From Archangium sp. (GTDB lineage Bacteria > Myxococcota > Myxococcia > Myxococcales > Myxococcaceae), in assembly GCA_022843845.1 (NCBI GenBank), contig JALHMW010000016.1, positions 32,376 through 96,375 of the forward strand: 64,000 nt of DNA, read 5' to 3'. Within the stretch, counting starts at the first letter, position 1, and each line of letters opens with the position of its first letter. The notes below the pieces were generated by a model, which saw nothing but the letters and a program-made list of their open reading frames with translations, ran no database searches and was not told the DNA's origin. The position numbers and the translations under genes are program-made. This document shows, one piece after another, positions 57,502 to 64,000 of the stretch.

Positions 57502-57996
57502 TCAGAGCTCGCCAGGCAACGCTTCGCCGTCCTTCACCTTCGCCCACATCGCGGTCTGATCGCCCGTGTAGATGACGGTCTCGCCCTGCCGGAACTCGAA
57601 CTGGTAGCGCACCATGATGGCGTTGTTCATGCGGCGGCTGCGCGTCGTCCAGCCCTTGAGCACGACGGGCGTCCCGGGCTTGGCGAGCGCAAGGAAGCGC
57701 GCTTCGTGAATCTTCGCGCCGTACCCAATCCACCCTTCGGCGTGGCGCAGCCCGAGCACGTAGTACGCGTGCACGAAGCCCAACATGCCGGTCATGTGCA
57801 CCATGAGGCCGCCGCTCAGGTGACGTGGATGACGGACCGGGTGCACGCGCTGTTCGCGAGTCAGCGGCAGCTCGTCGTGCATCGGCATCTGGCAGATGAC
57901 TTCGCCCTTCTGGGCGTCGATGGAGAGGATCTCGTCGATCAACAATCCACCAGGGCCGTACGGGCAGTCGTCGACGAAGGCGGGCTCGAGCGGCAT
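57502..57996 (-). CDS. Hotdog-fold protein (acyl-thioester-type)
   Basis: A 164-residue protein with a hotdog pattern: 'PYGPGGLLIDEILSIDAQKG' (about 12-31), then 'HPVRHPRHLSGGLMVHMTGM', in which the helix follows His and Pro-rich loop, and antiparallel strands to 'VIYTGDQTAMWAKV'. The arrangement is like FabZ/MaoC dehydratases or acyl-CoA thioesterases, but typical catalytic motifs are not clear to me. It begins 1 bp after the stop of the S9 peptidase gene on the same strand, so they probably share a transcript. The reaction and substrate are unknown. Confidence 0.7.
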   Translation of the reverse strand: MPLEPAFVDDCPYGPGGLLIDEILSIDAQKGEVICQMPMHDELPLTREQRVHPVRHPRHLSGGLMVHMTGMLGFVHAYYVLGLRHAEGWIGYGAKIHEARFLALAKPGTPVVLKGWTTRSRRMNNAIMVRYQFEFRQGETVIYTGDQTAMWAKVKDGEALPGEL

Positions 57997-57997
57997 G

Positions 57998-60169
57998 TCA
58001 GAGCGTGTCCTTGAACGTCTGCGCGATGCGCTCCCAGAGGCGCTCGGTGACGAGCGGGTCGGGCACCATGTGCGTGAAGTTCGAGAGCGGCAGCACGGCG
58101 TGCGGCTTGCCGGCCTTGAAGAGCGCGTCGGACAACTTGAGCGAGTGCAGGAAGTACACGTTGTCGTCGGCGGTGCCGTGGATGAGGAGGATCGGCCGCT
58201 TCGCGTCCTTCACGTACGAAAGCAGCGAGCTGACCTCGTAGGCCTTCGGTTGCGCGTCGGGCAGGCCGAGGAAGCGCTCGGTGTAGTGCGTGTCGTAGTC
58301 ACGCCAGTCGACGACGGGCGCTCCAGCGACGGCGCTCTTGATCACGTCGCCCTTCGTCATCGCGAGGAGCGCGGCCATGTAGCCACCGAAGCTCCAGCCG
58401 TAGACGCCGACGCGGGAGAGATCGAGCTCTGGCACCTTCGCGGCGAGCTGCTTGAGGCCGTCGATCTGATCGTTCGCAGTCGTCGTGGCGAAGTCGAACT
58501 TGATGGCGCGCTCGTAGTCACGGCCGCGACGAGGCGTGCCGCGACCGTCGAGCTTCACGACGATGAAGCCCTGGTTCGCGAGCCATTGGAGCACGAGGTT
58601 CTCGCGCAGCACCTCGAGCACCTCGAGGTGGCCGGGGCCGCCGTAGACGTTGAGGATGACGGGATACTTCGTGCCCTTCTTGAAGTCCTTCGGGCGAATG
58701 ACGGCGGCGCGCATGGCGTGCGGAGCGCCGAGCGTGAACAGCTCCATGTTCAGCGCGAGCGTGGGCTCGATGGCGACGCTGGGGAGCACGCCCGCCTTCA
58801 CGCCGTCTTTCACGACGAGGAGCTTCGGCATCGCCTTGCTCGAGGTCGACGTGATGATGAACGCCGAGCCGTCGTCGCTCATCACGGCGCCTTCGCTGAC
58901 CCGTCCTTCGGAGAGCGTCTTCACGCGCTCCGGCGCGGCGCCGTTGACGGACTTGAAGAGCAACGTCTGCGTCGGGTCCTCGCTGCTGAGGAAGTACAGC
59001 GTGCGCGACTTCGGCTCGAAGCCGATGAGGCCGAGCTCACCTTTGTAGCGGGCCTCGGGCTTCACCCAGGTGACGGGCGAGGAGCCGTCGGCCTTGCGCA
59101 GCTCGATCTCATGACCGCCGTTCTTCTCGGTGTCCCAGAAGAAGCCGGAGCCGTCGGGGAGCCAGTGCGGCATGTCCTGGTTGATGTTCAGCCACGCGGC
59201 GTCTTCTTCGGCGACGAGCAGGCTGGTCTTCCCGGACTTCGGATCGATCGCGAGCAGCTGCGCCTTCGTCTGTTCGCGGTTCTGCACGGTGACGGTGAGG
59301 CTGCCGGCCTTCGGCCACTTCACCGTCGTGACGTACGGGAAGGCCGCCCTGTCCAACGCGACGGCGACGGGCTTGCCGCCGGTGAGCGCGATGATGGCGA
59401 GGCTGACATCGGCGTTCTTCTTTCCGGGGCGCGGGTAGAAGAACCGTTCGGTCTCGGCTTCAGGGTGCATGGGGTCGGCGACGCCGAAGCGCTCGAGGCC
59501 GGCGTGATCGGTCTTCTGGAAAATGACCTGCTTGCCGTCGGGAGAGAACCAGAAGCCCGAGAAGCGGCTCATCTCTTCCTGCGCGACGAACTCGGCGAGG
59601 CCGTTGGGCTTCTCGTCGGTGCCGCCGGTGGTGACGCGCGACTCCTTGTTCGAGGCGAGGTCGACGACGTGCACGTCGTTGGAGCGCACGTAGCCGACGT
59701 GCGTGCCGGTCGGAGAGAACTTCGGATCGATGCAGGCGCCGTCTCCGGTCTTGAGCTGAGTGACCTTCTTGCCGGCGCGCTCGACGAGGTAGAGCTTGCC
59801 CGAGAGCACCACCAGCAGCCGCGTGCCGTCGGGAGAGAGCTGGTAGCTGGTGAAGCCACGGGCCGAGACGCGCTGACGCTCGAGCCGGGCCTTCTCGGCG
59901 GCGGTGAGCGTCTCCGACGCGCCCTGGAGGAGCATGTCGGGCGTGAGCAGTTCCTTCGTCTCGCCGGTCGCGACGTCGAACTCGTAGAGCAGCTGGCGCG
60001 AATCCTTCGGAGCGGAGCGGAGGAAGAAGACGCTCTTGCCGTCGGGAGAGAACTTCGGCTTCTCGGGGCGCCCCGCGAGGTAGCGGCGGGTCTCGGCGAA
60101 TTCGCGAAGGAACTGCGGGTCGGCTGAGGTCGCGGCGAGGATGGTCATGAGGATCACGCGCGGGTGCAT
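57998..60169 (-). CDS. S9-family (DPP IV-like) prolyl peptidase
   Basis: A 723-residue serine peptidase. The N-terminal half is a DPP IV-type beta propeller with repeated PDG turns ('FSPDGKSVFFLRS', 'LSPDGTRLLVVLSG', 'FSPDGKQVIFQK'). The C-terminal alpha/beta hydrolase (PF00326) contains 'YGWSFGGYMAALL' with Ser near 593, 'LLIHGTADDNVYF' with Asp near 670 and 'SNFTHMVPD' with His near 700. Such enzymes remove dipeptides, often X-Pro. A short hydrophobic N-terminus ('VILMTILAATSA') could be a signal peptide, which would place it in the periplasm. It is followed 1 bp later by a hotdog gene. Confidence 0.92.
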   Translation of the reverse strand: MHPRVILMTILAATSADPQFLREFAETRRYLAGRPEKPKFSPDGKSVFFLRSAPKDSRQLLYEFDVATGETKELLTPDMLLQGASETLTAAEKARLERQRVSARGFTSYQLSPDGTRLLVVLSGKLYLVERAGKKVTQLKTGDGACIDPKFSPTGTHVGYVRSNDVHVVDLASNKESRVTTGGTDEKPNGLAEFVAQEEMSRFSGFWFSPDGKQVIFQKTDHAGLERFGVADPMHPEAETERFFYPRPGKKNADVSLAIIALTGGKPVAVALDRAAFPYVTTVKWPKAGSLTVTVQNREQTKAQLLAIDPKSGKTSLLVAEEDAAWLNINQDMPHWLPDGSGFFWDTEKNGGHEIELRKADGSSPVTWVKPEARYKGELGLIGFEPKSRTLYFLSSEDPTQTLLFKSVNGAAPERVKTLSEGRVSEGAVMSDDGSAFIITSTSSKAMPKLLVVKDGVKAGVLPSVAIEPTLALNMELFTLGAPHAMRAAVIRPKDFKKGTKYPVILNVYGGPGHLEVLEVLRENLVLQWLANQGFIVVKLDGRGTPRRGRDYERAIKFDFATTTANDQIDGLKQLAAKVPELDLSRVGVYGWSFGGYMAALLAMTKGDVIKSAVAGAPVVDWRDYDTHYTERFLGLPDAQPKAYEVSSLLSYVKDAKRPILLIHGTADDNVYFLHSLKLSDALFKAGKPHAVLPLSNFTHMVPDPLVTERLWERIAQTFKDTL

Positions 60170-60205
60170 CGCGCAGCAGCCTCCGTTCGGCAAGTCTGTG
60201 CTTCG

Positions 60206-61249
60206 ATGAGCCACATGCTCGTGCTCGCCCTGGTGGCGTTGGGACAGCTTGCAGGCAGCCCTGAAGCGCCGAGAGACTTCGAGCCCCGGTACAAGATGGT
60301 TCCGGTGCCAGAGCCCGAGCGATTCGTCCGCCGGCCTGGAGCGCGGAACTACTGGTCTGACGGCGCGACCACGCGCTTCTTTGGTGCGCTGACGGGTGGG
60401 GCCATCGGCGCGGCGCTGCCCATCGTGATCGGACTCGCGACCCAGCCACGGTGCTCGCCGCCGTGCGCGATCTCCCCCGGAGTCGCGGTGCTCGGACTGT
60501 TGGCATCCCTCACGTCCATCGCGGGGGCGACGACCGGGTGGGCGCTGCTCGGTGGGGAAGTGAGTCCCGGGGCGGCCGTTGCGGGCGCCATCGCGGGTCT
60601 CGTGGCAGCGTCGCTGTTCCTGCTCAGCGCCTTCCCGTTGCTCCCGTCGCCACCGCTGGCATGGCCTTTCGTCGTGGTCGCGTCGGGCATCGCGTTGAGC
60701 GGCGTGACGCTGGCACTCCAGGCTCGTCATGAGGCGCTGGAAGAGGCCCCCTTCATCTCGGTGCCGGTAGGGCGCTTCGTCGCGACGTCACTCACCATGC
60801 TCGGCACGCTGGGCCTCGGGGCGCTCCTGTCGTTCGGACTGGGGGCCCTCGCGAACTCTTCCGCGCTCGCGATCGGTCTCGGAATCGCCTCAGTCGGGTT
60901 GGCGCCGCTCGTTCCCCTGGCGGTGCATCAGGCAATGGGTGGGCGCGGCACCGCAGGCTCGAGCTACCTTGGATGGCTCGTCTCGCTCGGCGTCGGGGGC
61001 GTCGCCGGGCTCGCGACCGTCTTCGCCATCGGCGCTGGCGCCTTCCGACTGGGAGACGCGCGACTCGACACGGGGCTCATCATGGTTGGCTCGACCGCAG
61101 CGCTCGCGGCCGTGTTCGGCGTCCCGCTCTTCCTCGAACTCTCGAATGGCCGCGAGCTGCTCGAGCGCTCCGACGTGGCTGGACAACCGAGGCTGTCGCT
61201 CGCGCCCATTCCCGGCGGGGCCGTGGGCTCCCTCGCCGTCACGTTCTGA
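60206..61249 (+). CDS. Multi-pass membrane protein of unknown function
   Basis: A 347-residue protein with an N-terminal signal-like helix ('MLVLALVALGQLAGSP'), a short hydrophilic stretch to about residue 55, then about nine Gly/Ala/Leu-rich transmembrane segments ('FFGALTGGAIGAALPIVIGL', 'AGAIAGLVAASLFLLSAFPL', 'LGLGALLSFGLGALANS', 'WLVSLGVGGVAGLATVFA'). No conserved transporter motif was recognised. It is divergent from the S9 peptidase gene, the two start codons being 37 bp apart, and may share regulation with it. The glycine-rich helices suggest a small membrane-embedded function. Confidence 0.72.
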   Translation: MSHMLVLALVALGQLAGSPEAPRDFEPRYKMVPVPEPERFVRRPGARNYWSDGATTRFFGALTGGAIGAALPIVIGLATQPRCSPPCAISPGVAVLGLLASLTSIAGATTGWALLGGEVSPGAAVAGAIAGLVAASLFLLSAFPLLPSPPLAWPFVVVASGIALSGVTLALQARHEALEEAPFISVPVGRFVATSLTMLGTLGLGALLSFGLGALANSSALAIGLGIASVGLAPLVPLAVHQAMGGRGTAGSSYLGWLVSLGVGGVAGLATVFAIGAGAFRLGDARLDTGLIMVGSTAALAAVFGVPLFLELSNGRELLERSDVAGQPRLSLAPIPGGAVGSLAVTF

Positions 61250-61295
61250 GAAGCGTCGGCGTCACGCGCGCGAGCGCACACAGCTCGGCATCGCG

Positions 61296-62555
61296 TCACG
61301 GAGATTTGCGACGTTTGTGGTTCGACCAGAGCGCATCGAGCGGCACCGCGAGCAGCCGGTCACCAAACGGCACTGTTCGACGGCCCGTATGAAAGACGAC
61401 TCCGAGGTGAAACCGCTCGCCCAGGCGGTCCTGCAGATGCTTGAGCGGCGCGAAGTCATCGGCGCGAACGGTCTCTCCGGCCTTCACCTTGAAACCAGCG
61501 ACGCGACCATCAGCCGTCTCGAGCACCGCATCGACCTCGACGCCGTCGCGAGTGCGGTAGTGATGCAGCGTCGCCCGCGTCTCACTCCACTCCAGCTGTC
61601 TGGCCAGCTCGCCGATGACGAAGTTCTCCATCAGCGCCCCGAGCGCCGTGTCATCTGACGTGAGCCGCTTCACCGTTCGCCCGATGAGGTGCGCGCACAG
61701 CCCGGTGTCGACGAAGAGCACCTTGCGCAGCTGAACGGCGCGCGTGGTGCTGGCGGCGCTCCATGAAGGCAGCCGCTTCAGCAGGAACACCTCTTCGAAG
61801 AGCGTGATGTAGCGCTCGACCGTCGTGGTCGGTAGCCGGAGGTCGGACGCGAGCCCATCGACCTTCAGCAACTGCCCGGCGCGGCCAGCGAGCGCCCGCA
61901 GCAGGAGCTTGAGAACGTCTCGTCGTTGGATGTCGGCGAGCTGCTGCACGTCGCGGTCGATGAGATCGTTGACGTACGACTGAAAGAAACGTGCTCGTCG
62001 TCCCTCGTCACGACGCAACGCCTCCGGGAACCCGCCGCGCGACAGTCGCTCGACGTAGCCAGCACGATCTTCCTCTCCAGCGCGCGAGAGGTCGGGCTCA
62101 TCGTCGAAGACACGATCGACGAAGTCGTCGGCAGTGCCATCGATCTCTCCTTGAGAGAACGGCCAGAGCTCGATGGTCTCCATTCTCCCAACGAGCGCGT
62201 CAGGGAGTTTGCGGAGGCCGAGGAGGCGCGCGGAGCCGGTCAGCAGGAAACGGCCTGGCCGCTCGTCGTCGTCGACGGCGGCCTTGATGGCGAGCATCAA
62301 CTCAGGCGCGCGCTGAACCTCGTCGATGACGAGCAAGCCGTCGTGTCGCACGAAGCGCTCCGGGTCGGCGCGTGCGGCAGCGAGATCGGTGGCGTGGTCG
62401 AGCGTGCGCCAGAGGCTCTTCGGCCGATTCGCGACGGAGCGCTTTACCAAAGTGCTCTTGCCGACCTGCCTGGCGCCGGTGAGCGCAACGACCCGGGTGT
62501 CGCGCAGAGCAGCAGCGATTCGGGCCTCGGAACGTCGCGGGCGGAAGGAAGTCAC
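61296..62555 (-). CDS. AAA ATPase with DUF4143 C-terminal domain
   Basis: A 419-residue protein with an AAA_14 ATPase domain (PF13173): Walker A 'GARQVGKST' (27-35), Walker B 'LLVIDEVQ' (about 74-81) and sensor 'FLLTGSARLLGL' (about 101-112), followed by DUF4143 (PF13635) with 'RRDVLKLLLRALAGRAGQLL' and a C-terminal endonuclease-like strand ('HHYRTRDGVEVDAVLE', 'RVAGFKVKAGETV'). In most members the last motif is a PD-(D/E)XK-like D...ExK; here 'FKVKA' has lost the first Glu. Such genes are widespread singletons, often mobile. Upstream lie three 23-bp repeats. Confidence 0.9.
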   Translation of the reverse strand: MTSFRPRRSEARIAAALRDTRVVALTGARQVGKSTLVKRSVANRPKSLWRTLDHATDLAAARADPERFVRHDGLLVIDEVQRAPELMLAIKAAVDDDERPGRFLLTGSARLLGLRKLPDALVGRMETIELWPFSQGEIDGTADDFVDRVFDDEPDLSRAGEEDRAGYVERLSRGGFPEALRRDEGRRARFFQSYVNDLIDRDVQQLADIQRRDVLKLLLRALAGRAGQLLKVDGLASDLRLPTTTVERYITLFEEVFLLKRLPSWSAASTTRAVQLRKVLFVDTGLCAHLIGRTVKRLTSDDTALGALMENFVIGELARQLEWSETRATLHHYRTRDGVEVDAVLETADGRVAGFKVKAGETVRADDFAPLKHLQDRLGERFHLGVVFHTGRRTVPFGDRLLAVPLDALWSNHKRRKSP

Positions 62556-62574
62556 AGGATGATGATGCCTCTAG

Positions 62575-62642
62575 CGTGGGTAATTTGCCAGCCGCTCCGT
62601 GGGTAATCTGCCAGCACCTCCGTGGGTAATCTGCCGCTCCGC
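62575..62642. repeat. Three tandem 23-bp repeats (CGTGGGTAAT core)
   Basis: Copies start at 62575, 62598 and 62621. The shared core is CGTGGGTAATYTGCC; copies 1 and 2 continue with AGC then CGCTC or ACCTC, copy 3 is shortened after TGCC. They lie between the start of the AAA/DUF4143 gene and the end of the decayed TPR gene, and may be a binding array or the end of a lost insertion element. Confidence 0.75.
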
Positions 62643-62664
62643 AAGGACCGCCCGCCGCCACACC

Positions 62665-63438
62665 TCAGGCGAGCCGCTCTCGCGCCAGCTTCGCTGAATG
62701 TGACTCGGGGTCGCGCTCCACGGCGAGCGACCAGCACTCTCGTGCGAGGTCGAGCCGGCCGACGTCGCGAAACGCGTCTCCGAGCGCGAGGCAGCCGGAG
62801 CCGCCCTGACACGGCCAGCGGTGATCGCGTGCGCGATGGAAGGTGGTGATGGCCTCGTCGATGCGGCCGGTGAGCACCTGCCACCGGGCTTCGTGTAGGA
62901 GCAGGTTGCGCTCGGTCGAGGCGGCCCAGGTTGAGGAGGATCAGCGTGCGGGTGAGGAAGGCCTCGGCGCAGTAGTCCTTGCCGAGGTCGGCCGGGTTCG
63001 CGGCTGCGAGAACCGCGAGCGCTCCGGCGTGGTCGCCGCCCAAGCAAGCCCGACGGTTCGACCTGTGATGAGGAGGGGTACGGTCGAGCGAGGGGCCGTC
63101 GTCAAGAGATCGAGCGCTCGCTGGGTCGAACCGATCTCGACCAGTGCCTCGCAGGCGTTGATCCGGAGAAGATACGAATGCTCGCCAGGGACCAGCGATG
63201 GATCCAACAGCGTTGGGATTGAGCCCGCGACGCGAATCGCCTCGTCATACCGACCGAGCGCCACGTTCAAGAAGATGCGGTTATTGAGACCTGCGCGAGG
63301 CAGGAGCGCTTTGAGTCTGATGAGGTCCGCTGCGTTGTACGCGCGGAGGATCGCCCAGTGGCGCCAGATGTAGACTGCGGCAGAGAACAGCAGAAACGCG
63401 AGGAGCAGCGCGACGGCGACTGAGAGCGCCTCTCTCAA
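62665..63438 (-). pseudogene. Twice-frameshifted membrane-anchored TPR gene
   Basis: Three stretches in two frames make one protein. The start (63438 to about 63055) gives one transmembrane helix ('ALSVAVALLLAFLLFSAAVY') and TPR-like helices, to 'LITGRTVGLA'. The middle (about 63055-62920) is in the next frame, 'LGGDHAGALAVLAAANPADL' to 'LILLNLG'. The end (about 62918-62665) returns to the first frame, 'ASTERNLLLHEARWQVLTGR' to 'ESHSAKLARERLA' and stop. One lost base near 63055 and one gained base near 62920 explain it. Restored length is about 257 residues, with three or four TPR-like units. Errors in the assembly are an alternative. Confidence 0.7.
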
Positions 63439-63451
63439 GCGGGCCCTCGAC

Positions 63452-63763
63452 TTACCCGCGCGAGCGCATCGAGATCAACGCCCTCAGCCCGGGCGACACC
63501 TCGGTGAACTGCACGCCCATCGCATGCCACGTGCTCATCATCGGGTTCCCCGCACGCGCCCAGGCGACGACGCCCTTCCACTTCAGCTCCTTGTCACCAT
63601 GGAGCACGTACCCCTCGACCGGCAGCCCCTGGGGGAGGAGCGTCGTCGTCTCCAACTGAAACCCGCTCGGGCTTACGTCGGCACTCAGCGCCGCCTGCTT
63701 CCCGCCGATCGACACGGGAAGGCGAACGGCTTTGCGAACGTCACGGCGGTTGGTCGTCGTCAT
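63452..63763 (-). CDS. PilZ-domain protein
   Basis: A 103-residue single-domain protein with the PilZ layout (PF07238): an Arg-rich start 'NRRDVRKAVRLPVSI' (RxxxR switch) and the strand motif 'SADVSPSGFQLET' (D/NxSxxG), followed by five further strands ending 'FTEVSPGLRALI'. PilZ proteins bind cyclic di-GMP and alter motility, secretion or cyclase-regulated processes. The ATG at 63763 is preferred; an upstream start would add 11 residues with no family match. It lies 13 bp upstream of the decayed TPR gene and just inside the 59-bp tandem repeats. Confidence 0.85.
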   Translation of the reverse strand: MTTTNRRDVRKAVRLPVSIGGKQAALSADVSPSGFQLETTTLLPQGLPVEGYVLHGDKELKWKGVVAWARAGNPMMSTWHAMGVQFTEVSPGLRALISMRSRG

Positions 63764-63818
63764 GGAGCCAACGGTCGCACGACAGGTCTGTCGCACAACT
63801 TTTTGGCTGGCTCCACTT

Positions 63819-64000
63819 CATGCGCTCCGCTGCAAGCCCCGCTTCGGTTCCTCCTACGGGGCCGCTCCGCTCGGTTTCATGCGCTCCGCTGCAAGCCCCG
63901 CTTCGGTTCCTCCTACGGGGCCGCTCCGCTCGGTTTCATGCGCTCCGCTGCAAGCCCCGCTTCGGTTCCTCCTACGGGGCCGCTCCGCTCGGTTTCATGC
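63819..64000. repeat. Perfect 59-bp tandem repeat array at the right edge
   Basis: Units start with CATGCGCTCCGCTGCAAGCC at 63819, 63878, 63937 and 63996; the first three are complete and identical, the fourth is cut by the window end, so the array continues. Each unit holds an inverted repeat, GCCCCG and CGGGGC, with about 15 bp between, and several GCTCCGC motifs. There are no spacers. The 55 bp between the PilZ start and the first unit hold nothing recognisable. Confidence 0.95.

Noticed and set aside
57896..60127. A 743-codon plus-strand frame
   Set aside because: It is antisense to the S9 peptidase, whose catalytic motifs are complete.
63819..64000. CRISPR array
   Set aside because: The units are directly adjacent and identical, with no variable spacers and no cas genes.

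Overview
This is a very GC-rich, gene-dense bacterial window, most likely from a myxobacterium (Myxococcota, probably order Myxococcales). The reasons are a deltaproteobacterial-type gspI-J-K-L-M-N order, stacked FHA and sigma-54 regulators, many lipoproteins with DAG-rich or AGGSA-rich linkers, an EF-G of the mitochondrial/spirochaete-like (spd) type, and GTG/TTG starts with 4-bp ATGA/GTGA gene overlaps. No rRNA, tRNA or CRISPR array was seen.

Layout. 1-5.7 kb: end of a type II secretion operon (gspI partial to gspN), then a Sel1-like protein. 6.6-7.5 kb: a small less GC-rich island with a winged-helix regulator and a nucleotidyltransferase (AbiE-like toxin-antitoxin candidate), with two abutting 21-bp palindromes over the regulator start. 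7.6-15.8 kb: FHA-sigma54 activator, ECF sigma factor, a Cys-motif protein, EF-G with a strong terminator, an acyl-CoA ligase and a lipoprotein whose 3' end is repeated downstream. 16-22.4 kb: TauE/SafE permease, metallophosphoesterase, and a minus-strand group YcaO - TfuA - endo/exonuclease/phosphatase, the enzyme pair known for peptide-backbone thioamidation; then a lipoprotein and an EamA permease.

22.4-31.7 kb: a predicted outer-membrane protein, then a tightly overlapped minus-strand Tad/Flp-like cluster (two TadE-like proteins, one TadG-like, a single-TM protein, a 79-aa Cys-rich secreted protein, a Flp-like pilin) preceded by a transmembrane FHA protein. 31.7-39.8 kb: esterase, fatty-acid hydroxylase, ECF sigma/anti-sigma pair, Kup potassium transporter, 2OG-Fe(II) oxygenase and a DUF1800/DUF1501 pair. 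39.8-50.7 kb: a frameshifted collagen-like lipoprotein gene, a cytochrome P460-like lipoprotein, a three-gene envelope operon (1307-aa AsmA/TamB-like protein, lipoprotein, 1141-aa propeller/TPR protein) and a decayed VWA-type lipoprotein gene.

50.8-64 kb: a lipoprotein, a sugar dehydrogenase with a long AGGSA repeat linker and two haem motifs, a large unrecognised protein with a CYTH-like segment, a hotdog protein, an S9 peptidase, a membrane protein, an AAA/DUF4143 ATPase, a 23-bp triple repeat, a twice-frameshifted TPR gene, a PilZ protein, and a perfect 59-bp tandem repeat running off the right edge.

The best candidates for an undescribed system are the YcaO-TfuA group (with the relic of a second YcaO tail), the AsmA-like/lipoprotein/propeller-TPR operon, the regulator-nucleotidyltransferase module with its double operator, and the compact Tad-like cluster.
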